Of a stretch of 47,527 bases of DNA, positions 1 to 8,156 are shown piece after piece (position 1 is the first letter of the stretch; every line of letters starts with the position of its first letter). The notes under the pieces are model-generated. The model was not told where the DNA came from and made no database searches. It was given only the letters and a program-made list of their open reading frames with translations. The position numbers were made by a program, and so were the translations under genes. This DNA is from Rhodocyclaceae bacterium (lineage in GTDB: Bacteria; Pseudomonadota; Gammaproteobacteria; Burkholderiales; Rhodocyclaceae). The stretch is taken from NCBI GenBank assembly GCA_023383815.1, contig JAHDYG010000020.1, positions 18,220 to 65,746 of the forward strand. Direction: 5' to 3'.

Positions 1-616
1 CCTGATGAAGGCGGTGGACAAGTTCGAATACCGCCGCGGCTACAAGTTCTCGACGTATGCGACCTGGTGGATCCGCCAGGCCATCACCCGCTCGATCGCC
101 GACCAGGCACGCACCATCCGCATTCCGGTGCACATGATCGAGACGATCAACAAGATGAACCGCATCAGCCGCCAGATCCTGCAGGAGACCGGGCAGGAAC
201 CCGATCCGGCGACGCTGGCCGAGAAGATGGAGATGCCCGAAGAGAAGATCCGCAAGATCATGAAGATCTCCAAGGAACCGATCTCCATGGAAACCCCGAT
301 CGGTGATGATGACGATTCACACCTGGGCGACTTCATCGAGGATCAGGCCACGCTCGCACCGGCCGATGCCGCGATGTTCTCCAGCCTGCGCGACGCCACC
401 TGCGAAGTGCTCGACTCGCTCACGCTGCGCGAAGCCAAGGTGCTGCGCATGCGTTTCGGCATCGAGATGAACACCGACCACACGCTCGAGGAAGTCGGCA
501 AGCAGTTCGACGTCACGCGTGAGCGCATCCGCCAGATCGAAGCCAAGGCCCTGCGCAAGCTCCGCCACCCGAGCCGCTCCGAACGGCTGCGCAGCTTCCT
601 CGACAGCGACAGCTGA
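1..616 (+). CDS. rpoD: RNA polymerase primary sigma factor RpoD, C-terminal part (5' truncated by window)
   Basis: This is the C-terminal ~205 residues of the housekeeping sigma-70 factor; the reading frame is open from base 2, so the gene starts before the window. Region 2.3/2.4, which melts and reads the -10 element, is visible as [20 protein letters not shown]. Region 3 follows ([15 protein letters not shown]), and region 4.2, which reads the -35 element, is [20 protein letters not shown]. The C-terminal end [16 protein letters not shown] is the usual RpoD tail. Conservation across regions 2 to 4 leaves little doubt it is RpoD rather than RpoS or RpoH: the length between regions 3 and 4 and the [26 protein letters not shown] block are RpoD-type. 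A GC-rich hairpin and tRNA-Ile2 follow directly. Confidence 0.96.
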   Translation, partial: LMKAVDKFEYRRGYKFSTYATWWIRQAITRSIADQARTIRIPVHMIETINKMNRISRQILQETGQEPDPATLAEKMEMPEEKIRKIMKISKEPISMETPIGDDDDSHLGDFIEDQATLAPADAAMFSSLRDATCEVLDSLTLREAKVLRMRFGIEMNTDHTLEEVGKQFDVTRERIRQIEAKALRKLRHPSRSERLRSFLDSDS

Positions 617-639
617 CCCCGGCCACCTCCCCGTCTCTA

Positions 640-660
640 CCCGCCCCGCCCTGGGGCGGG
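640..660 (+). terminator. GC hairpin after rpoD
   Basis: A perfect 8-bp inverted repeat (CCCGCCCC at 640-647, GGGGCGGG at 653-660) with a 5-base loop lies 23 bases after the rpoD stop. Only a short, interrupted T run (CGCGTTTC) follows. The hairpin ends 8 bases before the mature 5' end of tRNA-Ile2, so it may be a weak terminator or a processing signal. Confidence 0.55.
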
Positions 661-668
661 CGCGTTTC

Positions 669-744
669 GGGCCCATAGCTCAACGGTCAGAGCAGAGGAC
701 TCATAATCCTTTGGTTGCAGGTTCGAATCCTGCTGGGCCCACCA
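669..744 (+). tRNA. ileX: tRNA-Ile2 (anticodon CAU, read as lysidine-AU)
   Basis: A full cloverleaf can be folded. The 7-bp acceptor stem is GGGCCCA (669-675) with TGGGCCC (734-740), followed by discriminator A and an encoded CCA at 742-744. The anticodon loop is CTCATAA, so the anticodon is CAT. The T loop GTTCGAATC is standard. The anticodon-arm context GACTCATAATC matches tRNA-Ile2, in which TilS converts C34 to lysidine to read AUA, rather than initiator or elongator tRNA-Met. Only 8 bases separate it from the rpoD hairpin, so it has no room for its own promoter after that hairpin. Confidence 0.9.
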
Positions 745-1001
745 GGAACTTAAAGCGCAGGAACCCGCGCCCCGGTGCGTGATCTGGCCGCCCGGACGGA
801 TCCGTCGAAATCCGGGTCATTGTTCGACACGAACTGACATCCTGTCGATTCCTTCGACACATTGGACGAACGTGTCGAAACGGCGAACGAGCCGACACGC
901 CGCAGACTTTCCCGGACGGAGTCGATAGAATGGACTGATTCGCGCTGCCACGGCCGGATCCGTGCGGTGGCAGCGCATCGATTCCGGCCGGATTCAACCT
1001 G
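745..1001 (+). promoter_or_regulatory. Intergenic region with palindromes upstream of the binding-protein/GGDEF-EAL operon
   Basis: This 257-base gap holds no gene. It contains a 12-bp perfect palindrome GACGGATCCGTC (795-806), the short palindrome GTTCGACACGAAC (822-834), and an inverted repeat TTCGACAC (853-860) / GTGTCGAA (872-879) with an 11-base loop. A TAGAAT at 926-931 could be a -10 element, but no good -35 stands at the right distance. The three copies of TTCGACAC or its complement look like an operator cluster for an unknown regulator; this is inference. Confidence 0.4.
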
Positions 1002-2252
1002 ATGCGCTCACGATCGTTCCTGCCGCTTCTGCTGGTGCTGGCCGCCCTGGGCGCCTCGCTGTGGCTTTGGCAGGGGCCGAAGCACACGCCGATCCGGATC
1101 GGGGTGATTCACTCGCTCACTGGCGTGATGGCTGAAAGCGAGCGCGGGCTGGTCGATGCGCTGCGCCTCTCGGTCGAGGAGCTCAACGCGAACGGAGGGG
1201 TGCTGGGGCAGCCGGTCGAGATGCTCGTCGCAGATTCCCGTTCCGACCCGTCAACCGCCGCGAATGAAGCCAGACGCCTGATCATGGAAGAGCGCGTGCA
1301 GGCACTCTTCGGCTGCTGGACCTCGGCCTGCCGCAAGGCGGTGCGGACAGTGGTCGAGGAACAGGACGGCGTGCTGTTCTACCCCCTGCAGCATGAAGGA
1401 CTGGAGCAGTCGGCTCACATCGTCTATCTGGGCGCTGCACCGAACCAGCAGATTCTTCCCGGCACGCGCTGGGCGCTCGACCGTTTCGGCAAGCGCGCCT
1501 ACCTGATCGGTTCCGATTACGTGTTTCCGCGCATTGCGAACCTGATGGTACGCGACATGGTGGTTGCAGCCGGCGGCACAGTCGAGGCCGAGCATTACGA
1601 GCCGCTCAGCGCCACCGACTTCACGAGGATTGCCGCGCGGATTCGCCATGTCCGGCCGGATTTCGTGATCAGCACGCTCAACGGTGCCGGCAACGAGCCC
1701 TTCTTCGCAGCGCTGCTTGCGGTCGGGCTCGGTGACATTCCGGTCGTGTCGTTCAGCGTAGGGGAAGCGGAACTGCAGGCGATGGCGTCGCTGCGCAGCC
1801 ATCCGGCCCACTTCGCGGTTTGGGGCTACTTCCAGAGCCTGCCGTCGGCCTCCAATCAGGACTTCGTCGAGTCCTTCCGCGCGCGCTTCGGTCACGAACG
1901 CGTGACGAGCGATCCGATCGAGACCAGCTACAACGCGGTGCGGCTCTGGGCACGGGCAGTCGAGGCGAGCGGCACGAGCGATCCGGTCCAGATCCTGAAC
2001 GCAGTCGGCCGGCAAGGGATTTCCGCGCCTTCGGGGACGGTGGCGATCGACGCGGCAACCCGCCATGCCTGGCGCCGCGTCTATGCTGGCCATGCGCGCA
2101 GCGACGGTCAGTTCGACATCGAGCCGATCTCCACAGGCATCGTGCGGCCAACGCCGTTTCCGCCCTATCGCAGCCGCGATGCCTGGATTCAGCGCGTAGG
2201 CGGCCTGTCGATCATCCGCCCTGGGCCTGCAACGCCGGAGGACTTGCGTTGA
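1002..2252 (+). CDS. Periplasmic substrate-binding protein, UrtA/AmiC (Peripla_BP_5/6) family, probably a sensor subunit
   Basis: A 416-residue type I periplasmic binding protein. The N-terminus (FLPLLLVLAALGASLWLW) is a signal peptide or membrane anchor. The mature part begins PIRIGVIHSLTGVMAESE, the usual start of branched-chain amino acid/urea/amide binding proteins. The blocks FGCWTSACRKAVR, LFYPLQHEGLEQS and YLGAAPNQQ closely resemble UrtA (urea) and AmiC/FmdD (short amides), so the ligand may be urea, an amide or a similar small polar compound; the specificity is inferred. No ABC permease or ATPase gene is nearby. Instead the stop codon overlaps the TTG start of a transmembrane Cache-PAS-GGDEF-EAL protein, which suggests that the binding protein feeds ligand information to that receptor. 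Start chosen at ATG 1002, without a strong ribosome binding site. Confidence 0.85.
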   Translation: MRSRSFLPLLLVLAALGASLWLWQGPKHTPIRIGVIHSLTGVMAESERGLVDALRLSVEELNANGGVLGQPVEMLVADSRSDPSTAANEARRLIMEERVQALFGCWTSACRKAVRTVVEEQDGVLFYPLQHEGLEQSAHIVYLGAAPNQQILPGTRWALDRFGKRAYLIGSDYVFPRIANLMVRDMVVAAGGTVEAEHYEPLSATDFTRIAARIRHVRPDFVISTLNGAGNEPFFAALLAVGLGDIPVVSFSVGEAELQAMASLRSHPAHFAVWGYFQSLPSASNQDFVESFRARFGHERVTSDPIETSYNAVRLWARAVEASGTSDPVQILNAVGRQGISAPSGTVAIDAATRHAWRRVYAGHARSDGQFDIEPISTGIVRPTPFPPYRSRDAWIQRVGGLSIIRPGPATPEDLR

Positions 2253-5200
2253 AACAGCTCAGCCTCCTCACCCGGCTTGCGCTCGGCTTTCTCGTTGTTG
2301 CCCTGATCCCGCTCGCCAGCCTGGCGTGGATCTACCTGCAGACCTTCGAGCGCACGATCACCGCGACCGTGCTGCAGGGCATCTCCTCCATTGCCGACAA
2401 GAAGGCCGATCAGATCGACGCGTACCTCAACGAGCGACTGACCGATGTACGCGAGCAGGCGCGCATGCGTCGGGTGCGGGAAGCCGTCGGGCCGCTGTCG
2501 CAGGATTTTCGCCGCGGAGGCCTTCCTGCGACGGAGCTGAACGCCGCCCGATTCCGCGAGGAGATGGCCGAACTGCTTGAGAGCAGCGAATACCACGATC
2601 TACTTCTGATCGACATCGACGGCAACGTCATCTTCTCGTTGCGGCACGAATCCGACCTCGGCACGAACCTGCGCCACGGCCCGTATGCCGATACCGGACT
2701 CGCAACCGGATTCGGACAGGCGACCGGATTCCTGCATGTGGGCCTGTCGCCGTTCGAACCGTACGAACCCTCTGCCGGCGCGGTATCAGCCTTTGCGGTC
2801 GCACCGGTGATGAAGGAGGACCGGCCGATCGGGGCGATCGCGCTGCAGATCGACCTCAAGACCCTGGCGCCCGTGGTCACCGACCGCACGGGTCTGGGGA
2901 TGAGCGGAGAAACCACGCTCGCGCGCCTTGAGGGCGACGAAGTCTTCTACACCGCACCGCTGCGCCGCAGACCGTCGTCCGGATCGGGCGAACACGTGGC
3001 ACTGGGGCAGTCCGCCTATCCGATGCGTCTCGCGCTGTCGGGCGAGCACGGCAGTGCCGTCACGAACGATTACTCGGGCGAACAGGTCGTCGCAAGCTGG
3101 CGCTATCTGCCCGCACTCGAATGGGGCATGGTCGTCAAGGTCGATACCGCTGAAGCCCTCGGTGCCGTTCGCGCCCTGCAACGCGCCACCCTGCTCGCCT
3201 TCGCAGTCTTCCTGCTGCTGTCGACCGCTGCGGCCCTGGTGCTCGGGCGCCGCTTCATCCGCAGCGAAACGATCATTGCAGCACAGGAAGCCCGCTACCG
3301 GGCGATGTTCGGCAGCATGAACGACGGGGTGGCGCTCTACCGTCCCACATCGGATGGTAGCGAGTTCATCGTGCTGGACATCAACCCGGCCGGTGAGCGC
3401 ATTGCCGGGATCAGGCGTGAAGAGGTGGTCGGCCTGCCATCCCGCCGCGCCTTCCCCGGGCTCGAAGCCGCCGGACTGTTCGGTGCATTCCAGCGCGTCC
3501 ACTCGACCGGGGTGTCCGAGACCGTCGCGCTGGCAAACTATCGGGACGGTCGGGTCGACCTCTGGGTCGACAATGACGTGATGCGCCTGCCAGGGGGCGA
3601 AATCCTGTCTGTTTTCAAGGACATCACGGCGAACAAGCGGGCGAAGGAAGCACTTGCTCGCAGCATGGAGAATCTGAACGAAGCCCAGCGGATCGCGCAC
3701 CTTGGAAGCTGGACGCTGGACCTCGGGAGTGGTCATCTGGAGTGGTCGGATCAGGTCTTCAGCATCTTCGAGATCGACCCGCGGCGCTTTGGCGCCACCT
3801 ATGAAACCTTTCTCGGGCTCATCCACCCCGAGGATCGCGAAGCCGTCCACGACGCCTATCAGGGCTCACTCAAATCAAGACAACCCTACGACATCACCCA
3901 TCGGCTGCTGATGCCGGACGGACGCATCAAGCATGTGCGTGAGCATGGCGAGACGGTGTTCGGCGAGGATGGCGCCCCGCTTCTGTCACGCGGAACGGTG
4001 CAGGACATCACGGACGAACAACGGACCCGTGAGGCCCTCCAGCTCTATGCCAACATCTTCGAGCACAGCGGCGAGGCGATCATGGTGACCGATCACGAAA
4101 ACCGGATCGTCGCCGTCAATCCGGCCTTCACGCAACAAACCGGCTACGCGCTCGACGAGATCGCGGGGCGCAATCCCAGGCTGCTCGCCTCGCACCTGAC
4201 CCCGCGCGAGACGCACCAGGCGATGTGGGCCAACCTCAACACGAGTGGCTACTGGCAAGGCGAGCTGTGGGATCGCAACAAGAACGGTGTGGTGTATCCC
4301 AAGTGGGCGGCCATCTCGGTGATCCGCAACGAACAGGGCGCACCGACCCACTACATCGCCAGCTTCACCGACATCAGCGAACGCAAGGCCGCCGAGGCGC
4401 GGATCGAGCATCTGGCCCACCATGACAGCCTGACCGGCCTCTTCAACCGCTACAACCTGGAGATCCGGCTGTCGCAGGAGCTGCTCTCGGCGCGGCGCGA
4501 AGGGACGCATCTGGCCGTGCTGTTCATCGACCTCGACCGCTTCAAGATCATCAACGACACCCTTGGCCACCATGTCGGCGACCTGCTGCTCGTCGAGGTC
4601 GCGCGCCGTCTCCAGCTCTGTGTGCGGGAGAGCGACATCGTCGCCCGCCTCGGAGGCGACGAGTTCGTCGCCGTCCTGACCGGCCTTTCCGATCCGTCCG
4701 ACACTTCGCCGGTGGCCTCCAAGATCCTCGACACCCTCGGCCAGCCCTACGACATCGACACGGACCGGCTGCACACCAGTCCAAGCATCGGGATCGCCAT
4801 CTACCCGGAAGACGGCTCCGACACGAGCACCCTGATGAAGAATGCCGACACGGCGATGTATCACGCGAAGGAACAGGGGCGCAACAACCTGCAGTATTTC
4901 ACCCGGGCGCTGAATGCCGCCGCCGGCGAACGCCTGACGCTCGAACGCGAACTGCGGGCTGCGATCGAGTCCGGCCAGTTCGAACTCCATTACCAGCCGC
5001 AGTTTCGCGCCTCCGACCCACCCGGCGCCCACCCATTCGGGTTCGAGGCCCTGGTGCGCTGGCGCCATCCCGAGCGCGGGCTGATTCCACCGATCCGGTT
5101 CATCCCGATTGCGGAGGAAACCGGCCTCATCGAGGAGATCGGATCGTGGGTGCTCGGCGAAGCCTGCCGGCAGTTCGCGGCGTGGAAGACGGAGGGGTTG

Positions 5201-5710
5201 GGCGTCGCGCAGATTTCCGTGAACCTGTCGGCGCATCAGCTGCGTAATCCGGATCTGGCGCGAGAAGTGGAAACGGTCCTGCACACGCATGGGGTGTCAG
5301 ATGGCGAACTCGAGCTGGAAATCACCGAGTCGGTCGCGATGAGCGATCCCGAACGCGCGATCGACACGCTCCAGGCGCTGCGAAGGATCGGGGTACGCCT
5401 GGCGATCGACGATTTCGGCACCGGCTACTCCTCGCTCGCCTACCTCAAGCGGCTGCCGATCGAAGTGCTGAAACTCGATCGCGAATTCGTGCGCGACATC
5501 GAAACCGACTCGAACGATGCCGCCATCAGCGCCGCAACCCTGAGTCTCGCCCACAGCCTGGGGCTGGAAGTGGTCGCCGAAGGGGTCGAGACCGAGTACC
5601 AGCGCAGTTTTCTCATCTCGCACGGCTGCGACAAGCTGCAGGGCTACCTGCTCGGAAAGCCGGAACCCGCCACATACTGGCGCGCGCGGTGGACCTCGGG
5701 AGTGCTATAG
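2249..5710 (+). CDS. Transmembrane Cache-PAS-PAS-PAS-GGDEF-EAL protein (c-di-GMP cyclase/phosphodiesterase)
   Basis: About 1153 residues from TTG 2249, which overlaps the stop of the upstream gene (TTGA); this start places a membrane segment at residues ~7-30, whereas the frame stays open further upstream inside the preceding gene. A periplasmic dCache-like domain lies between this segment and a second one at ~312-336. Three PAS domains follow (~345-465, ~475-590, ~600-715). The GGDEF domain has an intact GGDEF motif (~802-806) and an RESD inhibitory site five residues before it. The EAL domain has GFEALVRW, the NLS segment and DDFGTGYSS. Both output domains therefore look catalytically competent on motif grounds; which activity dominates cannot be told from sequence. 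Coupling to the binding protein suggests that ligand-loaded binding protein docks on the Cache domain. Confidence 0.9.
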   Translation: MKQLSLLTRLALGFLVVALIPLASLAWIYLQTFERTITATVLQGISSIADKKADQIDAYLNERLTDVREQARMRRVREAVGPLSQDFRRGGLPATELNAARFREEMAELLESSEYHDLLLIDIDGNVIFSLRHESDLGTNLRHGPYADTGLATGFGQATGFLHVGLSPFEPYEPSAGAVSAFAVAPVMKEDRPIGAIALQIDLKTLAPVVTDRTGLGMSGETTLARLEGDEVFYTAPLRRRPSSGSGEHVALGQSAYPMRLALSGEHGSAVTNDYSGEQVVASWRYLPALEWGMVVKVDTAEALGAVRALQRATLLAFAVFLLLSTAAALVLGRRFIRSETIIAAQEARYRAMFGSMNDGVALYRPTSDGSEFIVLDINPAGERIAGIRREEVVGLPSRRAFPGLEAAGLFGAFQRVHSTGVSETVALANYRDGRVDLWVDNDVMRLPGGEILSVFKDITANKRAKEALARSMENLNEAQRIAHLGSWTLDLGSGHLEWSDQVFSIFEIDPRRFGATYETFLGLIHPEDREAVHDAYQGSLKSRQPYDITHRLLMPDGRIKHVREHGETVFGEDGAPLLSRGTVQDITDEQRTREALQLYANIFEHSGEAIMVTDHENRIVAVNPAFTQQTGYALDEIAGRNPRLLASHLTPRETHQAMWANLNTSGYWQGELWDRNKNGVVYPKWAAISVIRNEQGAPTHYIASFTDISERKAAEARIEHLAHHDSLTGLFNRYNLEIRLSQELLSARREGTHLAVLFIDLDRFKIINDTLGHHVGDLLLVEVARRLQLCVRESDIVARLGGDEFVAVLTGLSDPSDTSPVASKILDTLGQPYDIDTDRLHTSPSIGIAIYPEDGSDTSTLMKNADTAMYHAKEQGRNNLQYFTRALNAAAGERLTLERELRAAIESGQFELHYQPQFRASDPPGAHPFGFEALVRWRHPERGLIPPIRFIPIAEETGLIEEIGSWVLGEACRQFAAWKTEGLGVAQISVNLSAHQLRNPDLAREVETVLHTHGVSDGELELEITESVAMSDPERAIDTLQALRRIGVRLAIDDFGTGYSSLAYLKRLPIEVLKLDREFVRDIETDSNDAAISAATLSLAHSLGLEVVAEGVETEYQRSFLISHGCDKLQGYLLGKPEPATYWRARWTSGVL

Positions 5711-5752
5711 AATCCGTTCCCCGGATCACTCGCCTCTCTTCGCGCCGCCCGC

Positions 5753-6556
5753 ATGAACACCCTCAGGAACCTGATCGAATCCCGCGCGTTCCAGCGCTTC
5801 ATCATCGCGGTGATCGTCATCAACGCGATCACGCTGGGGCTGGAGACCTCTGCCACCGCGACCGCCGCAATCGGTGGACTGCTGCTCATGCTGGACCGCG
5901 TCGCGCTGGCAATCTTCATCATCGAGATCGCGCTGAAGCTCGTGGTCCATCGTCACAACTTCTTCCGCGACGGCTGGAACGTCTTCGATTTCCTTGTCGT
6001 TGCGGTCACCATCGCGCCCACCGGCGAGGGGGTCTCGGTCCTGCGGGCCCTGCGCATCCTGCGCGCGCTGCGTCTCGTGTCAGTCGTGCCTTCGATGCGC
6101 AAGGTCGTGAACGCACTGCTCAAGGCCATTCCCGGCATGACCTCGGTACTGACCTTGCTGCTGCTCGTCTTCTACATCGCGGCCGTGATGACGACCAAGC
6201 TCTTCGGCGCGAACTTTCCGGAGTGGTTCGGCAGCATCGGTGCATCGTTCTACACGCTCTTCCAGGTCATGACACTCGAATCCTGGTCGATGGGCATCGT
6301 GCGCCCGGTGATGGAGGTCTATCCGCTCGCCTGGCTGTTCTTCATCGTCTTCATTCTGCTCACCACCTTTGCGGTGCTCAACCTCTTCATCGCGATCGTC
6401 GTCGATGCAATGAGCGTCACCGAACACGAGGAACAGGTCGAGACCCGGGCACTGGTCGCAACCGAACACGATGAGCTGATGGCGGAACTTCGGGCCTTGC
6501 GTGCCGAAGTCGCTGCCCTGCGCGACGGGCGCCGTCCGGCTGAAGAACGCGAATAG
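5753..6556 (+). CDS. Bacterial voltage-gated sodium channel (BacNav/NaChBac family)
   Basis: A 267-residue, one-domain six-helix cation channel. S1 starts near residue 14. S4 (residues ~95-110) carries the voltage-sensing arginines R98, R101, R104 and R107 at every third position. The pore loop reads TLFQVMTLESWSM, so the selectivity filter is TLESWSM (174-180) with the key glutamate E176; this filter is identical to that of NavAb from Arcobacter, a sodium-selective channel. S6 (WLFFIVFILLTTFAVLNLFI) is followed by a C-terminal neck and a heptad-like helix (about 235-258), which tetramerises the channel in this family. It stands 42 bases after the c-di-GMP gene on the same strand; a TATAGAAT at 5706-5713 could be its own -10. 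Sodium selectivity and voltage gating are inferred from family. Confidence 0.93.
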   Translation: MNTLRNLIESRAFQRFIIAVIVINAITLGLETSATATAAIGGLLLMLDRVALAIFIIEIALKLVVHRHNFFRDGWNVFDFLVVAVTIAPTGEGVSVLRALRILRALRLVSVVPSMRKVVNALLKAIPGMTSVLTLLLLVFYIAAVMTTKLFGANFPEWFGSIGASFYTLFQVMTLESWSMGIVRPVMEVYPLAWLFFIVFILLTTFAVLNLFIAIVVDAMSVTEHEEQVETRALVATEHDELMAELRALRAEVAALRDGRRPAEERE

Positions 6557-6594
6557 CGCAGGATGCGTGCTGAACGGCGGCGTGCCGGAGCCTT

Positions 6595-7497
6595 TCAGCG
6601 CAGGCGTTCGGCCAGATGCCGCCGAACCGAGATCGCTGCACCCAGCCAGCCCAGGAACGAGGCGAAGGCCAGCAGGCTCGCACCCTGCCGCAGATCCGGG
6701 CCGGAGAGCGAGAAGACGGCCCCGTAGCTCACCGCCAGACTCTCGACCGGCGCCGCAAGGGCCTTCACGGTCAGCCACACCGTGGCAAGCGCCACGAGCC
6801 CGCCGAGCAATCCCTGCAGCCCTCCGAACCAGTAGAACGGGCGCCGGATGAACGGATCGGTGGCGCCCAGCAGGCGACTGACGTCGATCTCATGGCGCTG
6901 GGTGAGGATGTGCAGACGAATGGTGTTGAAGGTCACGATCACGAGCGCGAATCCGAGCAACGCGGCCAGCAGCAGCACGGCGGACCGCCCCAGGCCAAGC
7001 AGGGCATGAAGGCGTTCGACCCAGGCCGAATCGAGCTGGACGTGCTCGACCTGCTCCCATTCCCGGAATCTGGCCTGCAGCCGCTCGAAGACTCCCGGAT
7101 CGTCTCCGCGCGCGGAAACGACGAACGCATCCGGCAGGGGATTGCTCCCCAGCCCACCGAGCACATCGCCCAGTCCGCTCTGCTCGAGCTGGCGCAGCGC
7201 CTCTTCACGCGACACGAAGCGGTAGCTTGCGACCTGTGCTTCACTTCCCAGCCGCTCTTCGATGGCCTTGACCTCCGCCGCGCCCGCCTCCGTCGCAAGG
7301 AACAGGCTGATTTCGGGTGTCCCCGAGACCCCGCGTGCCAGGCTGGCGACATTGTCGAGCAGCAGATAGCCGGCCGCAGGCAAGGACAACGCAATCCCGA
7401 CCACCATCGCCGAGAGCAGCGTTCCGAGCGGATGGGTGGCGAGTCTTCGGATCGCCTGGGCCATCGCCCGCAAGTGCAGGTAGAGCCATCCCGTCAT
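6595..7497 (-). CDS. ftsX: Cell division protein FtsX
   Basis: A 300-residue inner-membrane subunit of the FtsEX complex, which couples ATP use by FtsE to activation of peptidoglycan amidases at the septum. The layout is typical: cytoplasmic N-terminus, TM1 (LSAMVVGIALSLPAAGYLLL), a periplasmic domain of ~120 residues, then three membrane helices in the C-terminal half, with the FtsX/MacB-type motif HEIDVSRLLGATDPFIRRPF. Its start overlaps the ftsE stop by 4 bases, so the two are coupled. It is the last gene of the ftsY-ftsE-ftsX operon and ends 38 bases from the convergent sodium-channel gene. Confidence 0.95.
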   Translation of the reverse strand: MTGWLYLHLRAMAQAIRRLATHPLGTLLSAMVVGIALSLPAAGYLLLDNVASLARGVSGTPEISLFLATEAGAAEVKAIEERLGSEAQVASYRFVSREEALRQLEQSGLGDVLGGLGSNPLPDAFVVSARGDDPGVFERLQARFREWEQVEHVQLDSAWVERLHALLGLGRSAVLLLAALLGFALVIVTFNTIRLHILTQRHEIDVSRLLGATDPFIRRPFYWFGGLQGLLGGLVALATVWLTVKALAAPVESLAVSYGAVFSLSGPDLRQGASLLAFASFLGWLGAAISVRRHLAERLR

Positions 7498-8156
7498 TCC
7501 GAATCCCCGATCAGGATGCCCTTGCCGAGTACCAGCCGGCGCGGTGCATGGTGGGCGAACAATTCACTGTCGTGGGTGGATACGAGGACCGTCACACCGG
7601 CCTCGTTGAAGGACTTGAACAACGCCGCGATCTCGCGCGCGTACGCCCGATCGAGGTGTGCCGTCGGTTCGTCGGCGATCAGGATCGAGGGCTTGTTCAC
7701 GATGGCACGGGCAATCGCAACGCGTTGCTGTTCGCCACCGGAGAGCCCTGCCGGCATCTCGCGGTCGCGCCCCTTGAGCCCGACACGCTCGAGCGCCGCA
7801 GCCACCCGCCGGGCGGCATCGCGCGGCGGGTGGCCCGTGATCACCAGCGGCAGCATGACGTTGTCGAACACGCTGCGGTCGAACAGCAACCGGCTCTCCT
7901 GCAGGACCAGCCCGAGATTGCGACGCAGATACGGAATCGCCGCAGCGCGCAGGCGCGACACATCCTGCCCGTTGATGCGCACCGTCCCCGACGAGGGCCG
8001 CTCGATGACCGGGATCATCTTCAACAGGGTACTCTTGCCGGCGCCAGAGTGTCCGGACAGCACGACGAATTCCCCGTGCCGGATCTCGAAGCTGACCCCC
8101 GCGAGCGCGACGTATTCGCCCGGATAGCGCTTGACGACCTCTTCGAAGAGGATCAT
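7494..8156 (-). CDS. ftsE: Cell division ATP-binding protein FtsE
   Basis: A 220-residue ABC ATPase that pairs with FtsX. Walker A is GHSGAGKST, the signature is LSGGEQQRVAIARAIV, Walker B is ILIADEPT and the switch histidine lies in VLVSTHDSE. The N-terminus MILFEEVVKRYPG is the usual FtsE start. It overlaps ftsY upstream and ftsX downstream by 4 bases each. An ATPase of a different ABC exporter is the only alternative, and the ftsY/ftsX neighbours rule it out in practice. Confidence 0.96.
   Translation of the reverse strand: MILFEEVVKRYPGEYVALAGVSFEIRHGEFVVLSGHSGAGKSTLLKMIPVIERPSSGTVRINGQDVSRLRAAAIPYLRRNLGLVLQESRLLFDRSVFDNVMLPLVITGHPPRDAARRVAAALERVGLKGRDREMPAGLSGGEQQRVAIARAIVNKPSILIADEPTAHLDRAYAREIAALFKSFNEAGVTVLVSTHDSELFAHHAPRRLVLGKGILIGDSE

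Noticed and set aside
669-744. Reading the CAU tRNA as tRNA-Met
   Set aside because: The anticodon-arm context and the acceptor stem fit tRNA-Ile2; initiator features (mismatched 1-72 pair, three G-C pairs in the anticodon stem) are missing.
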